Shown one piece after another: positions 23,346-34,689 of a stretch of DNA of 64,000 nt. Under the pieces are notes generated by a model that searched no databases, was not told the DNA's origin, and saw only the letters and a program-made list of their open reading frames with translations. Source of the stretch: Akebia trifoliata (lineage: Eukaryota; Streptophyta; Magnoliopsida; Ranunculales; Lardizabalaceae); contig CM030710.1 in assembly GCA_017979445.1 (NCBI GenBank), positions 12,200,248-12,264,247 of the forward strand, given 5' to 3'. Position 1 is the stretch's first letter; every line of letters begins with the position of its first letter. A program made the translations under genes and the position numbers.

Positions 23346-23679
23346 TGCTGTGATATTGTCATCTGATGCGTTAGTAGTACTCAAAACCAACAGTAGTACC
23401 AAAGGTCTCTCACAGACCACTAATGTTTCAATCTCTAAAAGATTGTAATTGAAATTGTACTCATAAAGGATATGATTAATCAATTTGCATTATTAATAAA
23501 ATTGACTATTAAAAAACTATAGAATTCTAATCAATATACACTATTAATTTTTATTAAATCTTGTTACCAGAATATCACCTCCGTTTGCTGGGTTGGTTTG
23601 GCTCAAGTACAAAAATAATGGTTCAGTTGGTGTATCGGAATCACTTCATGCTATTGCTATTAGAATGGGGAGAGAAATT

Positions 23680-24020
23680 TGATCAATATCTTAGTTTAGA
23701 TCATTGAGATCAAGATCTTGATTTAAGATATAGATCATCGAGATCAAGATCTTGATCATCTTGATCTAAGATCTAGATCTTAACCAACTTGATATTGATT
23801 TGAGCATCTATTTGGCTATCATCATCTAGATCTTGATACAAGTTGATCAAGATCTTGATCTAAGATATAGATCATCGAGGTCATGATCGTCTGTCATCAT
23901 CAACATCATCTTGATCTAAGATCTAGATCAACTTGCCTCGAGATCAAGATCAAAAACTTGATCTAACGTAGAGAAAGATGAAGATGAAGATCTAATCAAG
24001 ATCAACATCAATATCTTGAT
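23680..24020. repeat. GATC-rich imperfect palindromic repeat
   Basis: Words GATCAAGATCTTGATC, GATCTAAGATCTAGATC and ATCATCGAGATC recur irregularly over about 340 bp. Both strands read similarly, so the region can fold extensively. No reading frame of note. Confidence 0.6.
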
Positions 24021-24179
24021 CAATGAAAAAGTTGAAGGAGAAGGTTAGAAGTGTGTACCTATCGTTAATGGAAGGGAGAGGAAGGAGGGAAGGAAAGTTT
24101 TGTTGATGTGTTAGGTGAGGATTTTCGTAGAATGAAGTGAAATTTAAAAAAATTCTCACATTTTTGCGTTGCTTGAAGT

Positions 24180-24335
24180 GGTTAAATTTGATTTTTTTTT
24201 TTTTTTTTTTTAAATACACCTTTAGTAGTGGCGAAAAGCTAAAAATAAAAATGAAATTTAGCCACTTGAAGTAGAGTTTTTTTTTTTTTTTTTTCAATTT
24301 TTCAATTTTGCCACTTCAAGTGGCGAATTAAGTTT
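24180..24335. repeat. Poly-T tracts with CCACTT/AAGTGG inverted words
   Basis: Three T runs of 12-22 bases alternate with forms of GCCACTTCAAGTGGC, a perfect palindrome at about 24311-24325. Related single arms lie at 24172, 24224 and 24261. Looks like an old inverted-repeat element or slipped sequence. Confidence 0.45.
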
Positions 24336-24790
24336 TTTTTTTTTTTGGTAAAATTTCAAAACTTAATACTTTTTTTGATAAATATTTATTGAAATATATT
24401 TTTATTTTATTTTATAATTTCCCCTTTATTTTTGTTGAAAATGAAAAAAATTTGATTTAATAATTAAATTATAAAAAATTCTACATAAAATAAAAATATA
24501 CCTTTCTCAGAAAATGTGACGTTTCATCATAATTATTAAGGGCAATTTTAAATATTATGTTCTTATATCGTAAAAAAAATTAATTCCAAGATCAATCGTT
24601 TAGTATTTTCGAAATTAAAACAAAATTTTATCCTTGAATGGTATGTTTGCAATTTAGCCAATGATTTTCATAAATCTCTCGAAATATTTACTCTGCAATC
24701 AATCGTAACTTGAATGTATGTAAAGGAATCGAACCCATTCTCCTCAGCCATCATTGAATTAAATAAATAAAAACATTGGAGAAAGATTCT
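24336..24790. other. Downstream region of the LTP gene, nothing recognised
   Basis: AT-rich, no ORF with a domain. The right end contains the probable polyadenylation region of the minus-strand gene. Confidence 0.5.
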
Positions 24791-24796
24791 TCCTCT

Positions 24797-24802
24797 TTTA
24801 TT
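24797..24802 (-). terminator. Putative poly(A) signal of the LTP gene
   Basis: AATAAA on the minus strand, about 165 bp after the stop codon, in an AT-rich context usual for plant 3' UTRs. Confidence 0.4.
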
Positions 24803-24967
24803 ATAATAATAATATATAGTAATATGTAAACATGCATTCTATTCCACTTCCACTACTCCCACAACTCCAACCTTTACAATCATCATGTAAAGGAGGAAAG
24901 AGAGTTTATTACTACGACTCACTCGATATATATATGGTAATAAGTAGGGAGAATTCCAGATGTTGGA

Positions 24968-25246
24968 TTAGCAAGTGGGGTAGGGCACACCACATGCTTT
25001 TAGCACCTTCTTAGTATTTGGACTGTTGACATAGCCCTTGAGGCTGGGGTCCTTCAGATACTGGCAAAAGCATGGCTTTTGCTCCTTTAACTTAGAGCAA
25101 CAAGTGGGAGGTGGTGGAGCCCCGGTTGCGATCGACCCAGCGCAAGGGGACAACTGGCTGGCATTGCAAGTAACCGCCATGGACATAGGCGCTTCTCTAA
25201 GAAACAATACTAACCCAAAAACTATTACCAATACAGACAGCTTCAT
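24968..25246 (-). CDS. Type-2 non-specific lipid-transfer protein, secreted
   Basis: A complete single-exon ORF of 92 residues. Residues 1-24 form a signal peptide (hydrophobic core LVIVFGLVLFL, cleavage likely after MSMA). The mature protein, about 68 residues, has all eight cysteines in the type-2 spacing C-x7-C-x13-CC-x8-CxC-x23-C-x6-C, with Phe between the CxC cysteines as usual for type 2. The ends VTCNASQLSPC and NTKKVLKACGVPYPTC are typical. Known: four disulfides enclose a hydrophobic cavity that binds fatty acids and lysolipids in the apoplast, with roles in cutin deposition, defence and pollen. No frameshift or truncation is present, so it is probably functional. It is the only such gene in the window, surrounded by repeats. 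Confidence 0.95.
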   Translation of the reverse strand: MKLSVLVIVFGLVLFLREAPMSMAVTCNASQLSPCAGSIATGAPPPPTCCSKLKEQKPCFCQYLKDPSLKGYVNSPNTKKVLKACGVPYPTC

Positions 25247-25285
25247 CTTCTTCTACTTTACAATTATAGAGGAAAAAGAAGAAAA

Positions 25286-25355
25286 ATATATATAGAGAGA
25301 GAGAGAGAGACTTGGGAGATGCATTCCATAGGGTGGTCTTTGTCCAATTTATAGG
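25286..25355 (-). promoter_or_regulatory. LTP core promoter and CT-rich leader
   Basis: On the gene strand, CCTATAAATT (25346-25355) is a good TATA box. Transcription would start near 25320, giving a leader of about 75 nt that contains a (CT)n run (25295-25311), a common plant 5'-UTR feature. A second TATA-like string (CTATATATAT, 25286-25295) sits only about 40 bp from the ATG and is less likely. Confidence 0.55.
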
Positions 25356-25388
25356 CGGTGAGAGGGTAATCAAGGGATTTGTCTCACG

Positions 25389-25755
25389 CCACGTCAGGAG
25401 ATTAGAGGGGAAAATATGTCAGTGTGGGAGTCCAAAATCACGGCATTTTTTGTTTTCTTTTAAGTTGTCAAACAAACGTTTTTTATATCAGGAAAATGCT
25501 GGAATGAGGTATTTACTGCGATTGTCACAAGTCTGACGTGGGATGTGCACATATCTATAGATGTATTTCCTCTTGATTTGAGTAAAAATCATCAATGATT
25601 ATGTATGCATCTCCACGTCAGAATTGTGAGAATCACAGTAAATCCTGTCTCACCCCCAGCACGACTCTTTTTATCCTCCAACATGCTCTACCCCATGGAG
25701 TATGATTGTCTGATTACCCTCACGTGGCAGACTCAATCGACTCTCTCGACGTGAT
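25389..25755 (-). promoter_or_regulatory. Cluster of ACGT-core bZIP-type sites upstream of LTP
   Basis: CCACGTCA (25389), TGACGTGG (25534), CCACGTCA (25613), CACGTGG (25721, a G-box) and CGACGTGA (25747) lie within 370 bp. ACGT cores are bound by bZIP factors, including ABA-response factors. Two of them belong to the inverted arms of a MITE-like element. Regulation by ABA or stress is inference. Confidence 0.45.
25497..25661. mobile_element. MITE-like inverted-repeat element, copy 1
   Basis: Arms of about 50 bp: TGCTGGAATGAGGTATTTAC at the left, and its imperfect complement ending ACCCCCAGCA at the right. A homologous copy at 55096-55266 shares arms and interior. T-rich words ending in TTTTTAT flank both sides of both copies, which would fit 8-9 bp target duplications as in Mutator-type MITEs, but the exact ends are uncertain. 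It begins about 250 bp upstream of the LTP start codon. Confidence 0.75.
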
Positions 25756-26600
25756 AAGATCGGTACGTTTTGAAATACATAATTCCTCGAGATACATATG
25801 TTTATGACGTAGTGCAATTTTATATCCTAGACGTTCAGATCTATGATTCTGACTTATCGCGTTAGGAGACTAGTTAGATTATTACCATCGTTCCTATTGT
25901 CCATCCTCTCAACTCCCCTAAAAGTTGTCCCAAAATTACATCCCTATCCAATGGAATGAGTTCATGGGAAATTGGGTACCACTATTTGATTGCACCTAAG
26001 GTAGTATCTCATAGAGATTGGAAACGAAACAAGGCCGAGTTAACTCAATAGGATTTTGAAATTATTCGCTGAAAAATTTGATGGAACAACTTGTAGAATC
26101 AACTTGATTAAAGTCTACTTAAACTTGATCGAGTCAACCAAGAAAGTTGATCGAGTTATTCAACTAGTTCTTTTGGAGAACAAAATTGAATAGTTTACGT
26201 ATTGTAGAATGTTAAAATATTGTTTTGAAACATTTATACATTTATTTGACTTGCTCAAGTTGACTAGCAAGTCATTGACTTGACTCAATGAATATCTGAG
26301 TTGAGTCGAGTTTAGTTTAAAAACTATGATTTTTATTTTGGGATTGGATGTAGTTGGGAGAGGGTAACATGAGGATGTAGGAAAATTTTCAAACAGTTCC
26401 ATGGATCATGAGAACCAAATTTCCCACCTAAGGTGGAAAATGGCTCAAGATGGAACATTTATTATAGGGAAAACATGGGATAAAACGTCTTAAAATTGTG
26501 TTTTCAAAAAAATAAAATAAATCATTATTCTACCTATTTTCATGAAAAACATTTTAAAACTTTTTAAGAAATATTATATTAGATAGAATCTGATTGAAGA
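25756..26600. other. Intergenic, nothing recognised
   Basis: Unique-looking AT-rich sequence. ORF 26160-26402 shows no domain. Confidence 0.45.
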
Positions 26601-26603
26601 ATA

Positions 26604-27098
26604 AGATTTAAATGTTTTTTTTATCCATGATGTTAAAGATGAGGGCGGGTTCGGAGAAGAAGAGAAAGGCATTTTCAAAATTTTATCTAATTTTATTTTA
26701 TTTTATTTTATTTTATTTATTATTATTTTATTATTATTTTTGTGGGTGGGGTGGGGTGGGGTGGGGGGAGATAAAAAAAATATATAGTAAAATATTCATA
26801 AAAAAGTGGAGGGCTATATAAATTTAAAATTAACACTAGCTGCTTGGTGTGTAAAGTGCAAATAAAAAAACATTTAAATGCTTTTTTATCCATGATGTTA
26901 AATATGAGGGCGGGTATGGAGAAGAAGATAGAGGCATTTTCAAAAGTATTTATTTTATTTTATTTTATTTTTGTGAGGGGGGGGGGGGGGGGACCAATAA
27001 AAAAATACATAGTAATCAAAACATGGAGGGCTATATAAATTTAAAATTAACACTACCTGCTTGGTACGTGACAAAATATTGTAAAGTGCAAATAAATT
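26604..27098. repeat. Tandem duplication, unit about 255 bp, two copies
   Basis: Both copies contain TTTATCCATGATGTTAAA, GAGGGCGGG, a TTTTA microsatellite, a G-rich run, then GTGGAGGGCTATATAAATTT (GGAGGGCTATATAAATTT in the second) and TGTAAAGTGCAAATAAA. The second copy is shorter in the microsatellite, has an uninterrupted run of about 18 G, and carries a small insertion near 27063. The short ORFs in both copies mirror each other and are not genes. Confidence 0.8.
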
Positions 27099-27149
27099 AT
27101 ATGCAAAAATGGATATATTATGTTGTTCGATTCCTTTTTCTTTGGAAGA

Positions 27150-27600
27150 TGTGTTCTATGGAGGTCGATTTTATGATAAATCGACATTGATCACGATTTC
27201 ATCATTTAATCCACAAAATAATAAAAAGAACATAAAAAAATAGAGAATATAAGGATTTTTATGTGGTTCGGCAAATACACCTACGTCCATGGGTTAGGGG
27301 AGTCATTTCACTATAAATCTTACAGTTAGATGACCTCCTCACCTCCCCTCCATCTTTTTTTCCTTTTTTTCCCTCTGCCTCTACCTTCTTCCCCCTCCCC
27401 CTTTTATAATTGTCTCAAGGCCTTTAAATAAAAAAATCCTAAAAAGAGTCATAACCCTAATTAAGTTACAATCGACCATATTACCCTTATCCAAATTAAT
27501 AATTACATAAAAGGGATAGAATCTTTTTAAGTTGAGATTATTCCTTAATAAGATGGAGTCATCTTCAAATGATACCACGTGTTTACCTCGGGATGTATGT
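27150..27600 (+). repeat. Dispersed ~460-bp repeat, copy A
   Basis: Direct counterpart of 30718-31185. Shared landmarks are ATAAAAAGAACAT, a GTTCGGCAAAT..TACGTCCA block, a CT/C-rich part, and TCTTCAAATGATACCACGT near the end. The arrangement resembles a degraded LTR. No coding region lies between the copies, so a small non-autonomous element is possible. Confidence 0.65.
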
Positions 27601-27672
27601 TGATGGTGTAGATGAATGAATCAAATGAGAGACAATTTTATCTCTTCACATATCTCTCTTTCGAAGGTGAAG

Positions 27673-29273
27673 TGTGGACACGGGATTTTCAATGTTTTAA
27701 AACATCCCTCCACTTTGGGGTGTTTTGGAGTCGCCACCATTCATTTTCGGAAATGGGTGTGAATAATCACCCGAATTTGTATTTTTGAAAAAAAACATGT
27801 CATTTTGACATTTTTTATGACTCTCGTATGGATATAGCATGCTCGGTCCAACCTTTGATTCGAAGGTAAAGGGGGTCCATTTATGGAGTAGGGAAGGTGT
27901 TAGGCACCCTACTTCATCCATGTAATGTGGTAACCTCGGATTCGATATTTTAAATTTAAATGAAAATAGAAAATAGAAATCGAAAAACAATTCGATGTGT
28001 GCCCTCAAGCATGAGGGACTTTCGATATCGATTCAAATCATTGAGGGCACCCTTATAAGGAAGGGGCCCTTTTGTGATTTAGACCATAGTGGTGTGTGCA
28101 AATGTGTAGAGAAAGGGAGAATAGAAGAGGGGAGTTGAGGGGGTATTCCTTTTGTCAAACCCACCTTGACCTTCCTTGACTTCCTTTGACTTTCCTTGAC
28201 TTCTTTTTCTTTGCTTGATTTGTTTGAGAGAAGGTTAAGAGTTGGGTATTGAGAGTAGAGTAATAGTAGAGAGTTGAGGTGAGTTGTGATTTCTTAGAGT
28301 TTTTTTTGTCAAATTTTCATTAATTATTGTAAGAGGAGAATAGAGGGGTTTTTATAGAAGTTGAGGGTTATTTTAAGGGTATAATGGGGTGAAGGATTGG
28401 GAAGTAGTAGAATGGTATGAGGTTTAAGAGAATGGTGGGTGTAATTTGATGGGGATTGAAGGGTATTTGTGTAAGAAGGTTAAATGGGTGAGTTTTGACC
28501 CAAATGGTTTGGATCCTTCTCAACACATTTGGGTAAAGTGTTTAGTGAAGTGAGTTTAAGATGGTGGTTGTTATTAAATGGTATTTGGTTTGAGAGAATG
28601 AAGGATTTAATGGGGTGGTTGATGATATTTTGGGAGGGTGAGGGAGATGATGACATGTGTCAAAGTGGATGGAAATGAAGGGTTGAGATGAGTTGATGGG
28701 AAAAGATGAGTGTTTGATTTAAGAGGATGGGTGTAAGTTTAGATTGTAGATATAGGTTTTGTAGGGAATGATGGGGGTAAATTAGGGGGAGGTGTAAGTT
28801 ATAAGTGTTTGATTTGAGAGAATGGATAGAATAGGTTAGGGGAAAGGTATAGGTTGGAGGTGTGGATAGATGATATTAGAGAAAAGTTAATAGAGAATTT
28901 AATTGTTTAGAGAAAGGTGATGGGAGTTGGTGGTTGGATGAGGGAGGTGAGATGGGATCATGACATGTGTCACACCTTGATGGTTGTGGTGATTGGTTGT
29001 GATGTTGGATTGGGTTGAGTTGGGTTTGGGTAATGAGTTGGGCTTTGGTAATGGATTGGATTAAAGAATGGTTTGGGCTTGTATTGAGTTGGGTTGAAGA
29101 ATGGTAAGGGATTTGGTCCGTGGGCCACGTGAGAGGCCTTGGGCCGTTTATTGAAAATAGGATGACAAAATACGTTGTATTTTTGTAGGTTTAGGCTTCG
29201 GAGCCTATTTCGAATTTTTTTCAATTTTTGGGGCATTTTGCGTCGAGGGCCTGCTCAAATTTGGGTGTCTACA
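27673..29273 (-). repeat. Solo LTR, Tat-like family B
   Basis: Begins TGTGGACACGGG and ends GGGTGTCTACA. Flanked by TGAAG on both sides (27668-27672, 29274-29278). Carries the conserved decamer GGAGTCGCCA (27727-27736) and the GGTGTTAGGCACC block (about 27896), as in the other Tat-like LTRs. No primer site or polypurine tract borders it, so it is solo. 28100-29250 is strongly G/T-rich on the plus strand. 1601 bp. Confidence 0.9.
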
Positions 29274-29461
29274 TGAAGATCAATGTATTGAGATCCATTT
29301 TTGAGAAATACTTCTAACCTACGTGAGCGCCATCTTTGATTTTTGAACTGGTATGATTCTTGATCCCTCGAACTTATTTTCTTCATTTTTTTCAAATTTG
29401 ATATTCAACTTAGCCGCACTCTCATAATAAATAGATGTTTTAATAATATAATTGATCACAA

Positions 29462-29713
29462 ACTAGGCTTGGTTTCCTTTATGAGCCAGAACTTTGACAA
29501 ATGATAGAAAAATCGACTGAAATCCTAGATCAGGCTTGGATCCCAAAATAATCCAAGACTTAGATAAATAATAAAATAATCGACCAAAGTTTTAGATCAG
29601 ACTTGGATCCCAAAACGATCCAAGACTTTGATAAATAGTAGAAGAATCGATCGAAGTATCAGATCGGGCTTGGGTCCTAAAACGATCCAAGATTTAGATA
29701 AATAATAGAAAAA
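29462..29713. repeat. 68-bp tandem repeat, about 3.7 copies
   Basis: Units read like TAGATCAGGCTTGGATCCCA, then AAAACGATCCAAGACTT, then GATAAATAGTAGAA, then a GAATCGA-type end. Adjacent complete units are each 68 bp with a few substitutions. Confidence 0.8.
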
Positions 29714-29754
29714 TCATAGCCGCTCTTGTTTTATAAAAATTTGCCTCATTCCCT

Positions 29755-29955
29755 TCAGAGTAAAATTGGGTTCATATAGATTCAACATTCTTGCCTTGTT
29801 TGAATTTTACATCATTCACCTCATATAGTGATGCTTGATTTCAAAAGGAATCGACCTTCTTGCCTTATTGGATTTTGCATCACTCACCTTATAGAGTAAT
29901 ACTTGATTCCAAGAGGAATCGACCTTCTTGAGTTTTGCATTACTCACCTCATGTT
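29755..29955. repeat. Second 68/69-bp tandem repeat, about 2.8 copies
   Basis: Units share TTGCCTTATTGGATTTTGCA, CACTCACCT, a TATAGTGATGCTTGATT-like part and GGAATCGACCTTC. Different sequence from the array at 29462-29713 but the same period. Confidence 0.75.
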
Positions 29956-30717
29956 GTTGACGTCATCCATACCTTTATCCTAATGCTTTTCCAGGTCAAT
30001 GCACCTTGTCGTTGATGCTTACACTTTATAAGATCTAATGGGATTTACCCATTTACCCTCTATTTACCCTTTCATCGTCTTGTAAAGAGCAACATCACAT
30101 CAATGATGATGTTTAAGAATGCATCGAAGTTTTCCCTTTATTTAATGGGATCATCAACTTTTAGAATAAAACAATACTTACACGTACGCATTATCATATT
30201 TCATACCCACCAATCCTTTTATGACCCATACAACACCCTATCTACATTGTGGTCTTTGTGGGCCTAGAATATGAGATATTACTTATAAAAAGGCATCGGC
30301 ATTAACAATCCTAATAACACGTCAAAAATACGTGATCTGATATGATCTGAACAAACAGAAGTACGATACACTGGTAGTATGTGCAGCACTACATCAAAAC
30401 TAGTTTTGCCTTTTCATCTTTTCTGTTCTCTCTAATAGAACGAGGATGAACACGTTCAGCCTTCCAATTCGTCTCTCCTTGCCCTTCATAGATACGACAA
30501 AAAAAAAATTCTTTTAACCCTAAAAAACCTTCTCCCTTTTTTTTTTTTTTTTTCACCTAATTGTAATTACACTCTCCTCCCATCCACAAGTCACAAAACT
30601 TTTACTCGTTCTGGACTTTTTTTTTTTTTTAATTATTTATTTTTCCTTCCTGCTTATCTCTCGGCTCTTACAGTGCTGATTATGTGAATGTTGTATCCTT
30701 TGTTCTACTCCCACGGA
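29956..30717. other. Intergenic, nothing recognised
   Basis: Contains T-rich runs (30538-30553, 30619-30631). No supported ORF. Confidence 0.45.
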
Positions 30718-31185
30718 CCATGTAAATTATGGAGGTGTGATAAATCAACTTTGATCATAATTTTATTATTTAATCCATAAAATAATAAAAAGAACATGAA
30801 AAATAGAGAAGACAATGATTTATACATGATTCAATAAACGTATTTACGTCCACAGGTACGAAAAATCATTTTATTATAAATCTCATGGTTAGATGACTTC
30901 CTCATCTCTCCCTCCCCTGTCTTTCTATCTCTTTTTCCCTTTTACTCTACCTTCTTCCCCCCCCCCCCCTTCCCCCTCCCCCCTCATTTTTTACAATTGT
31001 CGACCTTTGAATAGAAAAACCTTAAAAAAATCATAATCCTAATTAAGTTATAGTTGACCATATTACCCCATATCCAAATTAATAATTACATAAAAAGAAA
31101 AATAATCCTCTTAAATTGAGATTTTTCCTTAATAAGATAGAGTCATCTTCAAATGATATCACGTATTTATTTTGGGATGTGTGTT
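30718..31185 (+). repeat. Dispersed ~460-bp repeat, copy B
   Basis: Direct counterpart of 27150-27600, about 85% similar by eye, with an expanded C run (about 30957-30970). Confidence 0.65.
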
Positions 31186-32270
31186 TCTTAAAGATTATCC
31201 TTGTAATAGAAGAATAGTATTAATACTTCTAAGGATCATCTTCGTGGTGATCATCAGAAGAAACATTGACATAACATGATGAAGGATAATCATTAGAGAG
31301 AAGTAAATCCGAAAAATTCCAAAAGAATTCATTAGCCCAACTTTGATCTCGAGGTGGATTTGAAAAATTGGATCCCCAATACTATTTGAGGAACGTAACC
31401 AAATTTTATGTTTAGGCATCCAATGAGTAAACAAAAAAAAAATAAAGACCATGTCAGGGAAGGACTCTTTTATGGAAATATGTACCGAATAGTCTCTTAA
31501 TAAAATAAAAATAAAAATAAGGTCCACTTATGACCCACGAAGTAAAATATTCGTCTATTGAAGATTTTTTAAAGGGAAATACATGAAATACCATTTAACA
31601 ACTTCACAAAGTTCAAGGGAATCATAGTTTGATCGAGACGTGACCCCTCAACGTTTTGATAAATATTTAAGACACCCCTATGTTAAAAAATAAATGAAAT
31701 GCCCCCTATCCGATTGATTTGGTAAATAATATTTTTGTGAAATATAAAGATAAAGATTTTTATTTATTAAAAGTTATTTTTAAAATATTCATAAATTCAA
31801 TATAATTTTACTGGATTCATTTGAGTCAACTTGCAATTTTTGAGTTGAATTAATTCGGTGGACATTCAAGGCGAGGTTTAAAATTATGTATTAATTATTT
31901 ATAAATTTTAATAAATCTGATATACATAGACCAAATAAGTTTGATATTTAAATATAATATATATAGACCAAATAAGTTTGATGATGATGATGACCATACT
32001 CATCTTGATCACAGGAATACTTCAAATATTTTCAAATAAACACATTTCTATAAACATCAAAAACTATTGTAAGGGTAATTACGGTATTTTTATTTTAAAA
32101 ATCTTACTTAGGCTAATATTTGATAGAATAAGTCTTAAAAAGTCCATATATTTTTAGAGGGAATTTTTTGGTACATATTTTCAAAAATAAGGTCTTCATA
32201 GTCACTGTCCCAAAAAAAATATCATTCTTCACTCAAATAGACAGGTGGTATCATATGTAATGTGACAAGA
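31186..32270. other. Intergenic, nothing recognised
   Basis: The 110-codon minus-strand ORF at 31195-31527 has a low-complexity hydrophobic translation without a known domain and is not called. Confidence 0.45.
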
Positions 32271-32588
32271 GTAATTATAAAAGCACCTCACAAATTAATA
32301 AGGGCAACCACCCACATCATAGCTGAATTGTTTTATCTTATATGATTTAAAAATTTCGAATTGATCATATTTTTGGGGAGGATCATTTTTATGATAAGGA
32401 GATCATCCTCACAAAAATCAGTCCATTAAGAAACTTGGCTGATTTTTGGTGATAATGATCTGCTCATCATCGAGATCATCCTCACAAAAAATCAATTCAT
32501 TCTAAAACTTTTAACTATTATAAGATAAAATAATTCGGCTATGGTGTTGATTGCCGTTATTAATTAGTGGGGTGCTTTTATAATTACC
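32271..32588. mobile_element. MITE-like element with ~70-bp terminal inverted repeats
   Basis: Left arm GTAATTATAAAAGCACCTCA pairs with the right end, whose complement reads GTAATTATAAAAGCACCCCA. Pairing continues with small gaps through TTGTTTTATCTTATA. The interior repeats GAGATCATCCTCACAAAAA twice. No ORF. No clear target duplication was found. Confidence 0.7.
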
Positions 32589-34116
32589 CATGGGACAAAA
32601 CAGTTCTATTTCCGTTTAACGCAACCTATCATCAATTTGAAAGAAAACAATTATATTTTTTGTAAATTTTGAGGTACCCTTGAACTTTCATTGGAAATTG
32701 AAGATACCCCCAGCTTTTGAAACTAGTGGTATACCTTCGAGTAAGCGAAGAGCCATCTTACTAATATCATTTTTATATCTCTAATAATATTTTAGCCCAA
32801 CTTTTAGTTAACCTTCACGTTTGGTGAAAACTAAAGATATCTCCAGCTTTTCAAACTAATAACATAGCCCCCTGATTTTGTTCTCCTTTGAGAGATTAAA
32901 TGCTTTTGTAATTCTTCAGTCTCTAGTATAAAGATTTTACCCTCATCTTACCACAAGATTCTATATCTCCCTAAAACCTAGAATTTTTTTATTTTTTGGG
33001 AGAGGTTGAAGACGATGGATGGATGGATGGATATATGCAGTGAATCAAAATCAAATACATGTCACGTGAGATTCATATTGAGTGGGGTATGAATTAATCT
33101 TGTGTAGGGTAATTAGATTATGTGTAATGATTTTCTGACGCCCCTTCTCACACTCACCCTGTACGTCATCACAAAACCTTAGATATTTATCTTGAGATAC
33201 GTATAATCATAAATCTTTTTTTTGTGTATCCCGAAACAATTAATTGGTGGTTCTATTATGGAGTGCGTGTGTTAGAGGTGGTTCATTATTCTTTATCGTA
33301 AATCGATGCCAAAGGTAGCTGTTGGAGAAAATCTCAAAAATGGATAATCATAACTTCTTGAGATCATGGGATTTTTTAATGGTAGAAAATTGTTAAATTT
33401 GGATTTATGGGAGAAAGGTCAACTAATGTAGAAAGGAATCATGAGATAGAAGACCTATGATCAATGCCCATATCTTAACTTAAAAGTAAATTTATCAAGT
33501 AGAGAAAGAACAAAATGCAATTTGAGAGGAAAAAAATATTATCTGAGGAGATTTGGCGGGGTATTCTACCAATTACAGATCTCTTTCTTTTATTTTTCAT
33601 GTATTTTTTTTCTAAGAATGAATGGATTGATTGACCAATGTGTTTGAATAGATGAAATGGTAAGTGGTCTATCGGCATCACCCCATTTATGAGAGAAAAT
33701 GAGTCTTACCATGGACCACTTCCATCAATTTCCCATTGTTTTCCCATAGCAGATCTACTATTTGAAAGATTATATCTCCTTGATTGTCAAATGGTACAGT
33801 GGGACCCAATTTCAACACATAATTTCGGTGACGTTATTTGTCTCCATAATAATTCACCAAACACCTACAAACTTGTCGGAATTTACTCCACTAGTTTGAA
33901 ACTCGACCATAAATGTACATAAAAGCACATTTCGTAGCTTAAAGTTTAAATATTAAAATATTAAATTTCTAATGATTTTAAAATATAAGTCATTTGAATT
34001 AACTCAATTAAAATGAGCTGAGTTTTTTAATTAAAAAAATAGCAATTAGATATTGCCAAGTTGGATTAGTACTTTCAAAAATTATATTTATATATTTCTC
34101 AATGATATTCCTAAAA
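32589..34116. other. Intergenic, nothing recognised
   Basis: Contains a short (GGAT)n run near 33016. Short ORFs (33475-33681, 33689-33922) lack domains and are not called. Confidence 0.45.
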
Positions 34117-34118
34117 GA

Positions 34119-34427
34119 ATCATAACTCACTATGTGAAAATTAGAAAATTCGAAAGAAAAAATTGACGGGCCAAGGCTCATGAATTTTAGAAACTAAATT
34201 TTGATGGTCTAGGACCGTCAAAATTCTTGATGTTCCTAGATTTGGTGGCTTAGAGTTGTTGAATTTCTCCCATCCTTCATTAATTTGACAATTTTGACCC
34301 ATAAAAAAAAAAAAAAAAAATTTAACAATGAAAAATTCGATGCTAATTCAACCTTTTAGTCCGTCGAATTTTATGAAATTTGACGGCCCAAAATTTTCAA
34401 ATTTGAGTTTTTTTCACATTGTGATTA
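34119..34427. mobile_element. Possible degenerate inverted-repeat element
   Basis: The left end has ATGTGAAAA after AATCATAACTC. The complement of the right end reads GGTAATCACAATGTGAAAA. Farther in, TTGACGGGCC and the complementary GGCCGTCAAA face each other. Pairing is patchy, so this is a weak call. Confidence 0.35.
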
Positions 34428-34689
34428 CCACTTATGTTCATGACAACTACTACGGAAATTAATATTGTTACTCAATGAATTTTTAAATATTATAAAATCT
34501 TGTAAAATTGTTTATAAAAATTAAATTTAAAATCATTACTTTTATATCATTAAAAGACAAGAGGTTAGTAATAGGTGGTAATTTTTGAAAACCATGTGAT
34601 ATAGACATTACTAAAATCCAATCCAATGTTTGGATTGATCCCTAGTTTTACAATATGAATAATGTTGAAATAAGCTATGTAGATACGCG

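Noticed and set aside
25038..25295. 85-codon plus-strand ORF opposite the LTP gene
   Set aside because: It is the antisense shadow of the LTP coding sequence and has no family features.
27673..29273. 3' LTR of a full element continuing to the right
   Set aside because: No polypurine tract or primer site at either border, and both sides carry TGAAG, so a solo LTR is the better reading.
31195..31527. 110-codon minus-strand ORF
   Set aside because: Hydrophobic low-complexity translation, no domain, AT-driven.
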